DNA of 12,628 nt from JAVKSL01 sp039583695 (GCA_039583695.1 JAVKSL010000076.1:1-12628), one strand, 5' to 3'; counted from the stretch's first letter, positions 1 through 7,114 are shown. A program made the numbers and translations. The notes: generated by a model not told the origin, from the letters alone.

Positions 1-64
1 GTGCCGGACGTTTATCCCGTGGGTGAACCAGAAATCAGATGGCGAAGGACCAGGTCAGCGCCAA

Positions 65-84
65 ACGTGAAGACCTCTTCACGT
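65..84. repeat. Perfect 9-bp-arm palindrome
   Basis: The arm ACGTGAAGA (65-73) is followed by a CC spacer and its exact complement TCTTCACGT (76-84). A perfect 9-bp inverted repeat with a 2-bp centre has the geometry of a dimeric repressor operator. As RNA it would make only a strained hairpin with a 2-nt loop, so an operator is the likelier reading. It lies in the relatively A/T-rich start of the window, with no confident gene beside it. I do not recognise the motif as a known regulator site. Confidence 0.45.
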
Positions 85-310
85 AACCAAACGTAGGTAG
101 CGTAACGTAAGTAAGTAACAAGAAAGTGTTGTTGCTGGTAGAGGGGCTCGGTCGTTAGCCACGGCTCCCGCTCCCACACCGAGCCCAAGAGCGGCCCAAC
201 ACGCTGAGCGCCCGTCTCACCTTCAAATCTGCGGTCTCGGTAGCTGTGGCTCCGGTACCTGCTCGTCTAGCTTCAGAGCATGGAACCGCGACCCTGGCCC
301 GACGCGCCTG

Positions 311-479
311 AGCCCCGCCTGCCGGCCCTCCCGCCGGAAGCGATTGCACTTAGCGCGCTTTTCGGGACCCAACCGCGACAGCTTCCCTGCCAGCCCCGCC
401 TGCCGGCCCTCCCGCCGGAAGCGATTGCACTTAGCGCGCTTTTCGGGACCCAACCGCGACAGCTTCCCTGCCAGCCCCG
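311..479. repeat. Exact 81-bp tandem duplication
   Basis: Bases 311-391 are repeated without a mismatch at 392-472, and the match continues for 7 more bases (473-479). The period of 81 is a multiple of three, so any frame stays open through both copies. A shorter piece, CCCTGCCAGCCCCG, recurs at about 385-398, 466-479 and 484-497, which suggests stepwise slippage. Each copy contains a less G/C-rich core with the palindrome AGCGCGCT, and a weak stem can form between AAGCG and CGCTT. The exact identity points to a recent duplication, or to an assembly or sequencing artefact. No protein-coding role is supported. Confidence 0.85.
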
Positions 480-646
480 TCGGCCCTGCCAGCCCCGCCC
501 GCCACGCCTTGCGGGAGACCACCACTGTCCGTGCACGTTCCCCTCGCCGGTTTGGGTCTGCCTGCACTCTTGCGACCGAGCTGAGGTGATCGTCCCAAGA
601 ACGTGGTCCCATCGGGCGACCGACTACGCCAGCTGTCGGGATGCGC

Positions 647-2488
647 TCAGCAGGTACTGCCTACCACCGTCCCCGTGCCGGCATGTCCGGGATTCGGCTC
701 GTAGCCGGGATTGGTCTTGACGATTACCACATGGTCGCTGCTTCCCGAGATGACCGGACCCGATTGGGAGTCGGAGCCCGACACGATCACCGCCATGTAG
801 GAGGGCAGGATCGCCGGGGGCTTGGAGCTGTTGGCGGGCCTGGCGCTCCAGGTCGTCCCACAGACTGGGGTCCCGGTGCTGCCGGCGAAGCCCTTGAATG
901 CGGCCGGGGAGGGGCCGGCGCTCAAAGTGTTCGCCTTCTCCCACTGAGCCCCCCAGAAGGTGACGGATCCGGTGTCGCTCTGGTTGCCCACGACGAAGTA
1001 ACCGCCCGCGCTCGTTCCATAGACCATGACGTTGCTCGTCGCGTCGGCACAGGCGCCGCCGACGTCGCAGATGTGAGTGGTGACCGCGTAGGGGCCCAGG
1101 GCGGCGTAGGCGTGTGTGCCGGCGACGGCAAAGGGGCCGTTGCCGCTCACGGTTCCCGCTGAGATCGTGCCGTCACCCCAGCTGACGGTGGCCGTGTAGT
1201 CGCTGCTAGTGCCATTTGGATCGGCGTCGCTGAACGTGGCCACGGTGCCGCCGAGCGGGTTCGTGGTCGTGATGCTCACCCCGGTGGCACTCAGAGGGGC
1301 GTCAGCCACGGTTGCCTGGCCGGTTGCCGTGGCGGCGTTGGCCGGGTCGGCGAGATCGGTGACGGTGGTGGTGACCTGGTAGGAACCTTCCTCGGCGTAG
1401 GTGTGAGTGCCGCTCACGGCGAAGCTACCGCTGGCGCCGGTAACCATGCCGGAGGTAACTGTGCCGTCACCCCAGTCGATGCTGGCCGCGTAGCTGGAGG
1501 CGGTGGCAGGGGTACCCGCCTGGGTGAACCTGGCGACCGGAGCGCTGAAAAGTGCCCCTTCGGTCGCAGGGACGGCTATCGCGCTGGCGGTGATCGGCGC
1601 AACAGCCACCAGGGCGGCGCCGGGGACGCAGCTCACTGCCGGGTCAGGGACGTTGGTGGTCGCGAGGTTATCCAGGAAGACCGCCGAGTCCAGCATGTGG
1701 TCGCCTTGGTCGAAGATCGAGAAGTAGATGGAGTGGGCACCGGGCGATACCGGCGTGGCCGCGTGCAGCACACCTGTTGCCCCTCCGGCGTTGCCCGCCG
1801 GCGCGAAACCGTGCGCGTTGTAGGACTGGGTCCCGTCGAAGGCCGTCCCCGCTCCGTTGGCGGCGCTGAGACCGCCGAGGCCTGTCGAGTTGATGCTGAC
1901 CACGTTCCCCGAACTGTCGAAGGCGAAGTTGTTGGGAGCGCTGATCGTCGAGCCGTTGGCGGTCCACGTCGAGCTGTCCAGCTCGGCGATGAAGGCATCG
2001 TTGTAGATCGATCCCACGAAACCGGGGTACTCCTCTGAGAGGAACTTGAAGTCGAAGCCCACGCAGTTATCCCCGGAGGGAACGCTGATATCCACCTTGA
2101 GGATGCTGACGTCGAAGGCGGTGTCCCCCCGGACGCTACCTCCACCATCGTCGGTGTTGGCAAAGGCCGTAGGGTCGGGGACCGAGCTCACATTGCCGTT
2201 GGTCAGGATGCCGAAGCTCGAGCCAGCTGTCGGGAACCCTCCGAGTGCGGCGGTGGAGACCCCGTCCGGCGTTCCCAGGGGAGGCAGCGTGACGAAGGAT
2301 GCGCCAGTGAGAGTGGTCGATGGGGCGACGATCGCCTGGGCGATTGCCAGCGCCCCGGCAGGGCCCGTCTGGGGGACGACGGCGGCAAGGGCCGGCACGG
2401 CCGTGCCGGCCACGAGCGCGGCGGTGCTAGCCAGTAGCGCCGCCAGGCAAGAGACCGTGACACATTGCCGACGATGTCTTCGCTTCAT
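647..2488 (-). CDS. Secreted choice-of-anchor L protein with PKD-like domains
   Basis: A 613-residue exported protein, probably a surface or extracellular adhesin-like factor. Residues 1-36 form a signal peptide: a basic KRRHRR start, a hydrophobic core, and cleavage near PALA-A at 35/36. Residues about 41-275 match the choice-of-anchor L domain, with the hallmark FLSEEYPGFVGSIYNDAF (149-166) and a later SIYFSIFDQGDHMLDSAVFL stretch (253-272). Two PKD-like beta-sandwich domains follow (about 297-395 and 396-490). Each has a WGDGT turn (339-343, 437-441) and a GTHxYA strand (360-365, 457-462). The last ~120 residues (491-613) are a separate Cys-containing module ending in a PGYxPNPGHxGTGTVV-type motif. 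I remember that motif recurring at the ends of other high-GC secreted proteins, but it has no name known to me. No LPXTG or transmembrane anchor is visible at the C-terminus, so how it is retained is unknown. The start is fixed by a strong Shine-Dalgarno. The gene is monocistronic and divergent from the TadG-like gene. Confidence 0.85.
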   Translation of the reverse strand: MKRRHRRQCVTVSCLAALLASTAALVAGTAVPALAAVVPQTGPAGALAIAQAIVAPSTTLTGASFVTLPPLGTPDGVSTAALGGFPTAGSSFGILTNGNVSSVPDPTAFANTDDGGGSVRGDTAFDVSILKVDISVPSGDNCVGFDFKFLSEEYPGFVGSIYNDAFIAELDSSTWTANGSTISAPNNFAFDSSGNVVSINSTGLGGLSAANGAGTAFDGTQSYNAHGFAPAGNAGGATGVLHAATPVSPGAHSIYFSIFDQGDHMLDSAVFLDNLATTNVPDPAVSCVPGAALVAVAPITASAIAVPATEGALFSAPVARFTQAGTPATASSYAASIDWGDGTVTSGMVTGASGSFAVSGTHTYAEEGSYQVTTTVTDLADPANAATATGQATVADAPLSATGVSITTTNPLGGTVATFSDADPNGTSSDYTATVSWGDGTISAGTVSGNGPFAVAGTHAYAALGPYAVTTHICDVGGACADATSNVMVYGTSAGGYFVVGNQSDTGSVTFWGAQWEKANTLSAGPSPAAFKGFAGSTGTPVCGTTWSARPANSSKPPAILPSYMAVIVSGSDSQSGPVISGSSDHVVIVKTNPGYEPNPGHAGTGTVVGSTC

Positions 2489-2493
2489 GTCAA

Positions 2494-2500
2494 TCCCCTT
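2494..2500 (-). promoter_or_regulatory. Shine-Dalgarno of the choice-of-anchor L gene
   Basis: On the reverse strand AAGGGGA lies five bases before the ATG (2488-2486). It supports this start, which also gives an ideal signal peptide. Confidence 0.7.
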
Positions 2501-2591
2501 GGCTCATGGATCCGACTGGACAAGCTTGCTAACAAGATCATCGGCTCGCTCACCTCGCCCCGAGATAGGCCGAAGTGATGGTCTCGAATGA

Positions 2592-2620
2592 CTACCACTG
2601 ACTATTCACCCTGCTGGTAG
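2592..2620. repeat. Inverted repeat in the divergent intergenic region
   Basis: CTACCA (2592-2597) and TGGTAG (2615-2620) are exact complements separated by 17 bases. They lie about midway in the 178-bp gap (2489-2666) between two divergently transcribed exported-protein genes. They could be an operator half-site pair or a weak hairpin. Arms of 6 bp can occur by chance. I found no convincing -35/-10 pair in this gap for either gene. Confidence 0.25.
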
Positions 2621-2666
2621 CCCGGGATCGGTTCAGCCGGGTCCTTCATGTGTCGATATAAGTGCC

Positions 2667-4427
2667 GTGAGCGTTCCCGGTGACAGACGTATCACGTCGC
2701 CTGGCGTCCGCGCCGTGCCAAGAACCCACACACGAGCACCCGGCGAACGTGGTGGGGTGCTGGTGTTCACCGCGATCATCATGGTCGCCCTTCTCGGGGC
2801 GACCGGGCTCTCCGTCGACATCGGTCACCTGCTGGTACAAAAGGCGGCACTCCAAGCGGTTGCCGATGCCGCGGCGATGGACGCCCGCTTCGCCCTGGGC
2901 TCCTCTACGGCGTGCGCCCGAGCCACGGCGTTGGCCGAGCAGAGCGCCACCAACAACGGGTTCTCGTACTCGGCGCCCGACACCATGATCGTCACGCTCG
3001 GCACAGCATCGCCGGTCGGCAACGTAGAGACCTTCTTTCCTGATTCGACCTGTGCAAACCCGACAACCGACACCGCGGTGAGCGTGCAGGTCAGCGCGCC
3101 GGTCAAGTACGCCTTCAACCCAGGCTCAGGCACGCCGAGCGCCGTCGGGTACTGGATGTCGACAGCTTTCGCTGGCGTGTCTGTGGGCTCCAGCCTGGCC
3201 AGCTTGTCGGCCCAGCAGTCGCTCGTAGGACCCCTCATCAACGGTCTGTTAGGCGTGAACCTCACTGCTGCGGGCTACCAGGGACTGGCTACCAGCAACG
3301 TCACCATGGGCCAGCTGCTGGCCGCAGCACCCTCGGCGGGTATCGCCAACCTCCAGGTCGGCACGGTGTCCGAGCTCCTAGGGGCGCAGCTCAGCTACGC
3401 CGACCTGCTCCAGCTCAGCGCCACAGCGCTGTCGATGAGCAGCACCGACCCCACGGCGGCCACCAACGCCGCGTTCCTGGACAGCCTGGTAACGGCAGTC
3501 GGGGCTCTCGGCCTGACGGGCACTGCCTCGCTTGGTCAGCTGCTCTACCTGGCCCTCCCCGGTGCCGGCTCGGCGGCAGATGCCAGCCTCAACGTCTTGG
3601 GCCTGGTGACCGGCGTCGCCGAGATCGCCAACGGCGACCACGCCGCAGCCGTCTCTCTCGGCACCGGGATCTCCCTCCCCCTGCCGACAGGTGCCACGCT
3701 GGCCGGCGACAGTGTCCAGGCGTCGGTGATCTCGCCCCCTGTCGTTGCCTACGGCCCCCCGGGCACCGCAGCCCAGACCTCGGGGGTGGTCATTCTCGTG
3801 GACGAGCAGGTGACGCTGCCGGTGACGCTGTCTGTCGGGCTGGTGTCCGTGAGCCTCGACGTGCCCCTCTACCTGACCGCCGCCTCAGCCACTGCCACCA
3901 TCGAGAGCCCGATCACCTGTGGACCGCCCTCCATCGTGCCGATCGCGGTGAGCGCCACCACGCTCGGGGGCTACCTGGCCGACCTGACCCCCGATGCCCA
4001 GGGCAATCCCACCCCCACCTCGGTGACCGTGGTCACCGCCACGCTCTTGCGCAGCGCCCCCGTCCTGTACGCATCGGGCCAGCTCTCCCTGACTCTCGCC
4101 AGCGCCGGCCCCCAGACCCTCACCTTCACCAACCCGCCCGACCCGCCGCCGACCCAGAACACCTACGGCTCGGCGATCGCGCCCAACGTGGATCTGAACC
4201 AGCTCAGCGTCAGCGGATCCGGCGCCTTCAACCTCACTGCCAGCCAGCTGATGGCTGCTTTGGCTCCGACGCTGGATGTGGCGGTCAACCAGATCGTGGG
4301 CGGTCTCACGACATCCGTCGTCCAGCCCCTCTTGGACGACCTCGGGGCGCAGGCGGGCATCGCCACCGTGGGCAACCCTCCCTACCCGGGCACCACCAGC
4401 GTCGCTTGCTCAGGCAACGTCTTCTGA
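2667..4427 (+). CDS. TadG-like (TadE/G-type) membrane-anchored protein
   Basis: A 586-residue protein of the pilus-assembly TadG-related type. A basic N-terminus (1-29) leads into the signature segment: a hydrophobic stretch at 30-50 (starting GGVLVFTAIIMVALLGATGL), then SVDIGHLL and an amphipathic region with LQAVADAAAMDAR (62-74). This is the TadE/G-like N-terminal helix that anchors such proteins in the membrane. The rest is low in charge, rich in Ala/Ser/Thr/Leu, and predicted to lie outside. Residues about 190-300 hold loosely repeated blocks (YQGLATSNVTMGQLL, LSYADLLQL, ASLGQLLYLAL) like those I recall in proteobacterial TadG-related proteins. No VWA metal-binding (MIDAS) domain is seen. 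Four or five Cys suggest disulfides. The start is GTG at 2667 with no Shine-Dalgarno, so a leaderless mRNA is possible. In-frame GTG codons further in would cut the basic N-terminus. No tad ATPase, prepilin or secretin gene is nearby, so its role in pilus assembly is unproven. Confidence 0.75.
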   Translation: MSVPGDRRITSPGVRAVPRTHTRAPGERGGVLVFTAIIMVALLGATGLSVDIGHLLVQKAALQAVADAAAMDARFALGSSTACARATALAEQSATNNGFSYSAPDTMIVTLGTASPVGNVETFFPDSTCANPTTDTAVSVQVSAPVKYAFNPGSGTPSAVGYWMSTAFAGVSVGSSLASLSAQQSLVGPLINGLLGVNLTAAGYQGLATSNVTMGQLLAAAPSAGIANLQVGTVSELLGAQLSYADLLQLSATALSMSSTDPTAATNAAFLDSLVTAVGALGLTGTASLGQLLYLALPGAGSAADASLNVLGLVTGVAEIANGDHAAAVSLGTGISLPLPTGATLAGDSVQASVISPPVVAYGPPGTAAQTSGVVILVDEQVTLPVTLSVGLVSVSLDVPLYLTAASATATIESPITCGPPSIVPIAVSATTLGGYLADLTPDAQGNPTPTSVTVVTATLLRSAPVLYASGQLSLTLASAGPQTLTFTNPPDPPPTQNTYGSAIAPNVDLNQLSVSGSGAFNLTASQLMAALAPTLDVAVNQIVGGLTTSVVQPLLDDLGAQAGIATVGNPPYPGTTSVACSGNVF

Positions 4428-4464
4428 GCGCCCGGGCGGGCAACATCTCGGGGCATGTTCGGCG

Positions 4465-4473
4465 AAGGAGGGG
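4465..4473 (+). promoter_or_regulatory. Strong Shine-Dalgarno without a matching start
   Basis: AAGGAGGGG is the best ribosome-binding sequence in the intergenic stretch 4428-4554. It is not followed at normal spacing by a start codon in the frame of the lipoprotein that opens at 4555: the frame has a TAG at 4483-4485, then no ATG/GTG/TTG until 4555. GTG codons at 4485 and 4487 lie 11-13 bases downstream, but in the two other frames. This fits a frame break at the lipoprotein's N-terminus, or an accidental match. Confidence 0.4.
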
Positions 4474-4554
4474 CACATTCGCTAGTGTGCGGACATCGAC
4501 GCACCGGCAACAATACTTCTCAACCCAAGGCAACCACACAGTCGGACAGGTCGC

Positions 4555-5667
4555 TTGGGCCTCCTCCCGCTGACCCTCGCGGTGCTCGTGACCCTGGCAG
4601 GGTGCTCGACCAGCACCACCACCAAGCCCAAAGGCTCGACTTCCCCCACCCCTACCACTGAGGCCGACACGATCTTGTCATCCCAGGCTGGCCGGGTGAC
4701 GTCGGTGCCGGGGATAGCCGGGCTTTACGGCGTCGCTTGTCCCACCTCGACCTCGTGCGAGGTGGTGGGCGGCAATGCCGCTCAGCCGACCCCGAGCTCG
4801 AAGAATGTCGCGGCGAGCCTGGACCGAGGCGCTCCCAGCACGCCGCGGGGGCTCTCGGCTCCAGGCGTGCTCACCTCGGTTGCCTGCTCCAGCGTCGTCG
4901 GCTGCGAGGCCGTGGGCCGGGGTGTCTCCACTGGCCTGGTCGTGGCCCTGCGCAACGGCCAGCCGGGGCACGTCGAGCCTGTCAGAGGGACCGCCAACCT
5001 GGCCAGCGTGGCCTGTCCCAGCGCCACCAGCTGCGAGACCGTGGGCGTGAACCCGGGCACCGGGACCAACACTGATCAGGGGGCGGTGGTGGCGATCACC
5101 AAAGGCACCCCCGGCCAGGCCCGGACGGTTGCTGGGACAACGTATCTGTTGGGAGTGGCATGCCCCACCACCAGCACCTGCATCGCGGTCGGGACCAACA
5201 CCAAGCAAGGAGTGGTGATCCCTATTCACGACGGCACGCCCGGCAAGGTCCAGGCGGTACCGGGCACCCTGCAGCTAAACGCCATCGCGTGTCCCGGCGC
5301 CACCAGCTGCGAGGCCGTCGGGGCGACTACCACATCCAGCGGCCACGAGGGCGTCGTGGTCCAGCTCACCAACGCCAGCCCAGGCCAGGTGCGAGCCGTG
5401 CCCGGCAGCACCCAACTGGAGGGCGTGGCCTGCGCCGACCTCGCCACCTGCGAGGCCGTCGGATATGCCAACAAGGCTCACGCCGGCATCGAGGGCATCG
5501 AGGTGCCCGTGGTGAAAGGGGCCCCGGGAAAGACAGCCCTCCTTCCGGGCACCACGATCCTGGAGGGAATAGCTTGCTCCGGTCTAAGCACCTGCGAGGC
5601 GGTCGGGGGAAGCGGGGCGCTCGACGCCCTTCGGGGCTCGCTGGTCCCCCTGAAGCTAACGAGCTAG
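4555..5667 (+). CDS. Seven-repeat Cys-rich lipoprotein, likely beta-propeller
   Basis: About 370 residues. The N-terminus has a hydrophobic core and a lipobox, LAGC (14-17), so Cys17 would be lipidated and the protein tethered outside the membrane. A Ser/Thr/Pro linker (18-45) follows. The body is seven copies of a 43-49 residue repeat. Each is marked by [VI]AC-x5-C-x-x-VG, with Cys pairs at 62/68, 111/117, 154/160, 203/209, 246/252, 293/299 and 341/347, followed by a V[VL]xxxxGxPGxxxxVxGT strand-turn pattern. Seven short beta-rich repeats suggest a seven-bladed propeller with one disulfide per blade. That is inference; the ACPS-type motif itself is familiar from actinobacterial secreted proteins of unknown function. 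The only start available is TTG 4555, preceded by a weak GGACAGG. It gives an n-region without Lys/Arg, which is unusual; in-frame upstream codons would supply Arg but contain no normal start. A frameshift near 4530-4555 is possible. Ligand unknown. Confidence 0.75.
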   Translation: MGLLPLTLAVLVTLAGCSTSTTTKPKGSTSPTPTTEADTILSSQAGRVTSVPGIAGLYGVACPTSTSCEVVGGNAAQPTPSSKNVAASLDRGAPSTPRGLSAPGVLTSVACSSVVGCEAVGRGVSTGLVVALRNGQPGHVEPVRGTANLASVACPSATSCETVGVNPGTGTNTDQGAVVAITKGTPGQARTVAGTTYLLGVACPTTSTCIAVGTNTKQGVVIPIHDGTPGKVQAVPGTLQLNAIACPGATSCEAVGATTTSSGHEGVVVQLTNASPGQVRAVPGSTQLEGVACADLATCEAVGYANKAHAGIEGIEVPVVKGAPGKTALLPGTTILEGIACSGLSTCEAVGGSGALDALRGSLVPLKLTS

Positions 5668-5678
5668 GCTGGCCGGCC

Positions 5679-5969
5679 ATGAGCATGGCGCCCGACCTCA
5701 CCCGCAAAGTCCGTCAGCTGGACAACGACGTGCAGTCGATCTACGAGCTGATAGCCGGGATCGCCGCCACCCAGCAGCGCCACGGGAATCGCCTCGACGA
5801 GCTGGGCGATCAGCTCCATGGGTTCGGCACCCAGCTCCAGGGATTTGGCACCCAGCTCCAGGGATTCGACGACAGGCTCCAGCGGATCGAATCCACGCAG
5901 GCCTCGCAGGATCACAAGCTGGACTCGATCCTCGTGCTCCTGCAGAGCTCCGGCGGCGACCAGGGCTGA
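5679..5969 (+). CDS. Small coiled-coil protein
   Basis: A 96-residue acidic/polar protein with heptad spacing of Leu/Phe/Ile along most of its length (about 8-90), so probably one long coiled coil. Residues about 48-68 contain three successive 7-residue units (GFGTQLQ, GFGTQLQ, GFDDRLQ), encoded by three 21-bp near-repeats at 5820-5882. This looks like heptad expansion by DNA slippage. No signal peptide or membrane segment is visible, so it is likely cytoplasmic. It begins 11 bases after the lipoprotein stop, so the two are probably co-transcribed. ATG 5679 and ATG 5685 are both possible starts, and neither has a clear Shine-Dalgarno. I do not recognise a family. It resembles generic oligomerisation stalks, and a partner cannot be named. 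Confidence 0.65.
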   Translation: MSMAPDLTRKVRQLDNDVQSIYELIAGIAATQQRHGNRLDELGDQLHGFGTQLQGFGTQLQGFDDRLQRIESTQASQDHKLDSILVLLQSSGGDQG

Positions 5970-5984
5970 TCCGACCCGCAAGAG

Positions 5985-6013
5985 GCCCCGCCCCTGGGTG
6001 ACGGGAACGGGGC
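5985..6013 (+). terminator. Possible hairpin terminator
   Basis: GCCCCG (5985-5990) can pair with CGGGGC (6008-6013). An inner CCC (5991-5993) can pair with GGG (6003-6005) across an AA bulge. It lies just after the coiled-coil stop and before the DUF3048 gene. There is no U-tract, so it is at best a G/C-rich hairpin of the kind common in actinobacteria. Confidence 0.35.
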
Positions 6014-6056
6014 GCGACAATGAGCTAGCTTTCGCTGTCCGGCAACGTGAGACCGC

Positions 6057-6063
6057 AGGGGAG
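6057..6063 (+). promoter_or_regulatory. Shine-Dalgarno deciding the DUF3048 start
   Basis: AGGGGAG lies seven bases before ATG 6071. It favours that start over the in-frame GTG at 6047. The ATG also gives a normal lipoprotein signal (MQRSVKR followed by a hydrophobic core). Confidence 0.7.
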
Positions 6064-6070
6064 AACCCAG

Positions 6071-7114
6071 ATGCAGCGCAGCGTCAAGCGAGCCCTTGGC
6101 GCCGCCGCCATGGGAACTATCCTGGCCAGCCTGGCTGGCTGCTCGACAGGACACGCAACTGCCACCCCAGCCGCACCCACGACCACCGTCGCCGCTGCCA
6201 CCCAGGGACCGGCGCCGCCGAAGCTCTGCCCACTGACCGGCACGCCAGCGCCAGGCGGCGCGGTACCCGATCACCCTGCGGTGGCGGTGAAGGTAGAGAA
6301 CCTGCCGTTCGCCAGGCCCCAGTACGGCGTGGACGCAGCCGACCTGGTCTACGAGGAGCCCGTCGAGGGGGGCATCACCAGGTTCATCGCCGTGTTCCAG
6401 TGCCGCCAAGCGGCTCGGATCGAGCCGGTGCGCTCCTCCCGCCTGGTGGATGCCGAGATCCTCCCCCAGCTCGGACACCCGGTATTCGGCTTCGCCGGCG
6501 GGATCGGGCCATCGCTGAGAGCAGTGGACGGCTCCGGCGCCCGGATCGTGAACGACCTGATCAACCCGGCTCCCTTCTCGCTCGACCCGGCCCGCTCTGC
6601 CCCCCACAATCTCGAGACCTCGACCACCGCCCTGTTGGCCGCGGCCCACCATCCCACCGGGGCGCCTGCCCCCATCTTCACCTACTCATTTGCACCCCAG
6701 GCAGGCACCCCGGCGCTCGCGATCCACCTGGACTTCTCCTCCTCCTCAGATGTCTGGTGGCGTCTGGACCCCACCACTTACCGCTACAAGCGCTACTACG
6801 GCACATCTCCCGCGATGCTCGGTGACGGGGCCCAGATCCAAGCCACGAATGTGGTTGTCGAGAAGGTCGTGGTGACCCCGAGCCCCTACGTCGAGGACGC
6901 CACCGGCGTCCACGAGAACTATGTGGGCGTGGTCGGCTCCGGACCGGCCGAGGTGGCCCGGGACGGCGTCGTGATCAAGGTGCGCTGGGTCCACCCCAAA
7001 CCTTCGGCCCCCACCCAGCTCCTCGACTCGGCGGGCAAGGTGATCCCGCTGGCTCCTGGATCCACCTGGATCGAGCTCCTGCCCACCACGTCAACCGCCA
7101 CCCCGGCCCCGTAG
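6071..7114 (+). CDS. DUF3048 domain lipoprotein (YerB-like)
   Basis: A 347-residue lipoprotein. Basic n-region MQRSVKR, hydrophobic core, and lipobox LAGC with Cys24 as the lipidation site, then a Thr/Ala/Pro linker to about residue 50. The DUF3048 N-terminal domain spans about 53-190, with the family's conserved pattern: PLTG (54-57), AVKVENLPFARPQYGVDAAD (72-91), VYEEPVEGGITRFIAVF (93-109) and EPVRSSR (118-124, the family's usual PVRSAR). The C-terminal DUF3048 domain spans about 200-338 and includes WRLDPTTYRYKRY (230-242), a VVVEKV strand (261-266) and a closing KVRW segment. The family includes Bacillus YerB. Its biochemical role is not established, although extracytoplasmic location is consistent. 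The length is typical and the protein appears intact. The gene ends 42 bp from the stop of the convergent mutase gene. It may have its own promoter, since a hairpin separates it from the gene upstream. Confidence 0.88.
   Translation: MQRSVKRALGAAAMGTILASLAGCSTGHATATPAAPTTTVAAATQGPAPPKLCPLTGTPAPGGAVPDHPAVAVKVENLPFARPQYGVDAADLVYEEPVEGGITRFIAVFQCRQAARIEPVRSSRLVDAEILPQLGHPVFGFAGGIGPSLRAVDGSGARIVNDLINPAPFSLDPARSAPHNLETSTTALLAAAHHPTGAPAPIFTYSFAPQAGTPALAIHLDFSSSSDVWWRLDPTTYRYKRYYGTSPAMLGDGAQIQATNVVVEKVVVTPSPYVEDATGVHENYVGVVGSGPAEVARDGVVIKVRWVHPKPSAPTQLLDSAGKVIPLAPGSTWIELLPTTSTATPAP

Larger units (their letters stand above)
1..646. other. Gene-poor region with repeats
   Basis: I see no convincing gene here. 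The first ~130 bases are noticeably richer in A/T than the rest and carry several short CGTAA/GTAA repeats around 82-120. From about 290 on the sequence is very G/C-rich and repetitive. Reading frames stay open on both strands from about 220 to 720, but they are low-complexity (Pro/Arg/Gly), match no family I recognise, and are open on both strands at once, which is what G/C-rich non-coding DNA does. A 31-codon frame open from base 1 to a TAG at 94-96 could be the tail of a gene outside the window, but nothing supports it. The region lies downstream of the reverse-strand gene that ends at 647. Confidence 0.5.

Noticed and set aside
311..479. CRISPR-like direct repeats
   Set aside because: The units are directly adjacent with no spacers, only two copies exist and no cas gene is present.
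223..612. A 129-codon reverse-strand frame just downstream of the choice-of-anchor L gene, spanning the 81-bp repeat
   Set aside because: The product is Arg/Gly-rich low complexity, the opposite strand is equally open, and no Shine-Dalgarno or family is recognisable.
280..720. A 146-codon forward frame with a Pro-rich repeated product
   Set aside because: It runs antisense into the choice-of-anchor L gene and owes its openness to G/C richness and the 81-bp duplication.
4455..4661. Short forward frame starting ATG 4455
   Set aside because: Spacing to the AAGGAGGGG is wrong because the ATG precedes it, and the frame overlaps the lipoprotein signal peptide in another phase. It is mentioned only as a possible donor frame for a frameshift.
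5160..5680. Extension of the coiled-coil frame upstream to 5160
   Set aside because: It overlaps the repeat lipoprotein in another frame and has the Arg/His/Gly-rich composition of an out-of-frame reading. The real start is 5679 or 5685.
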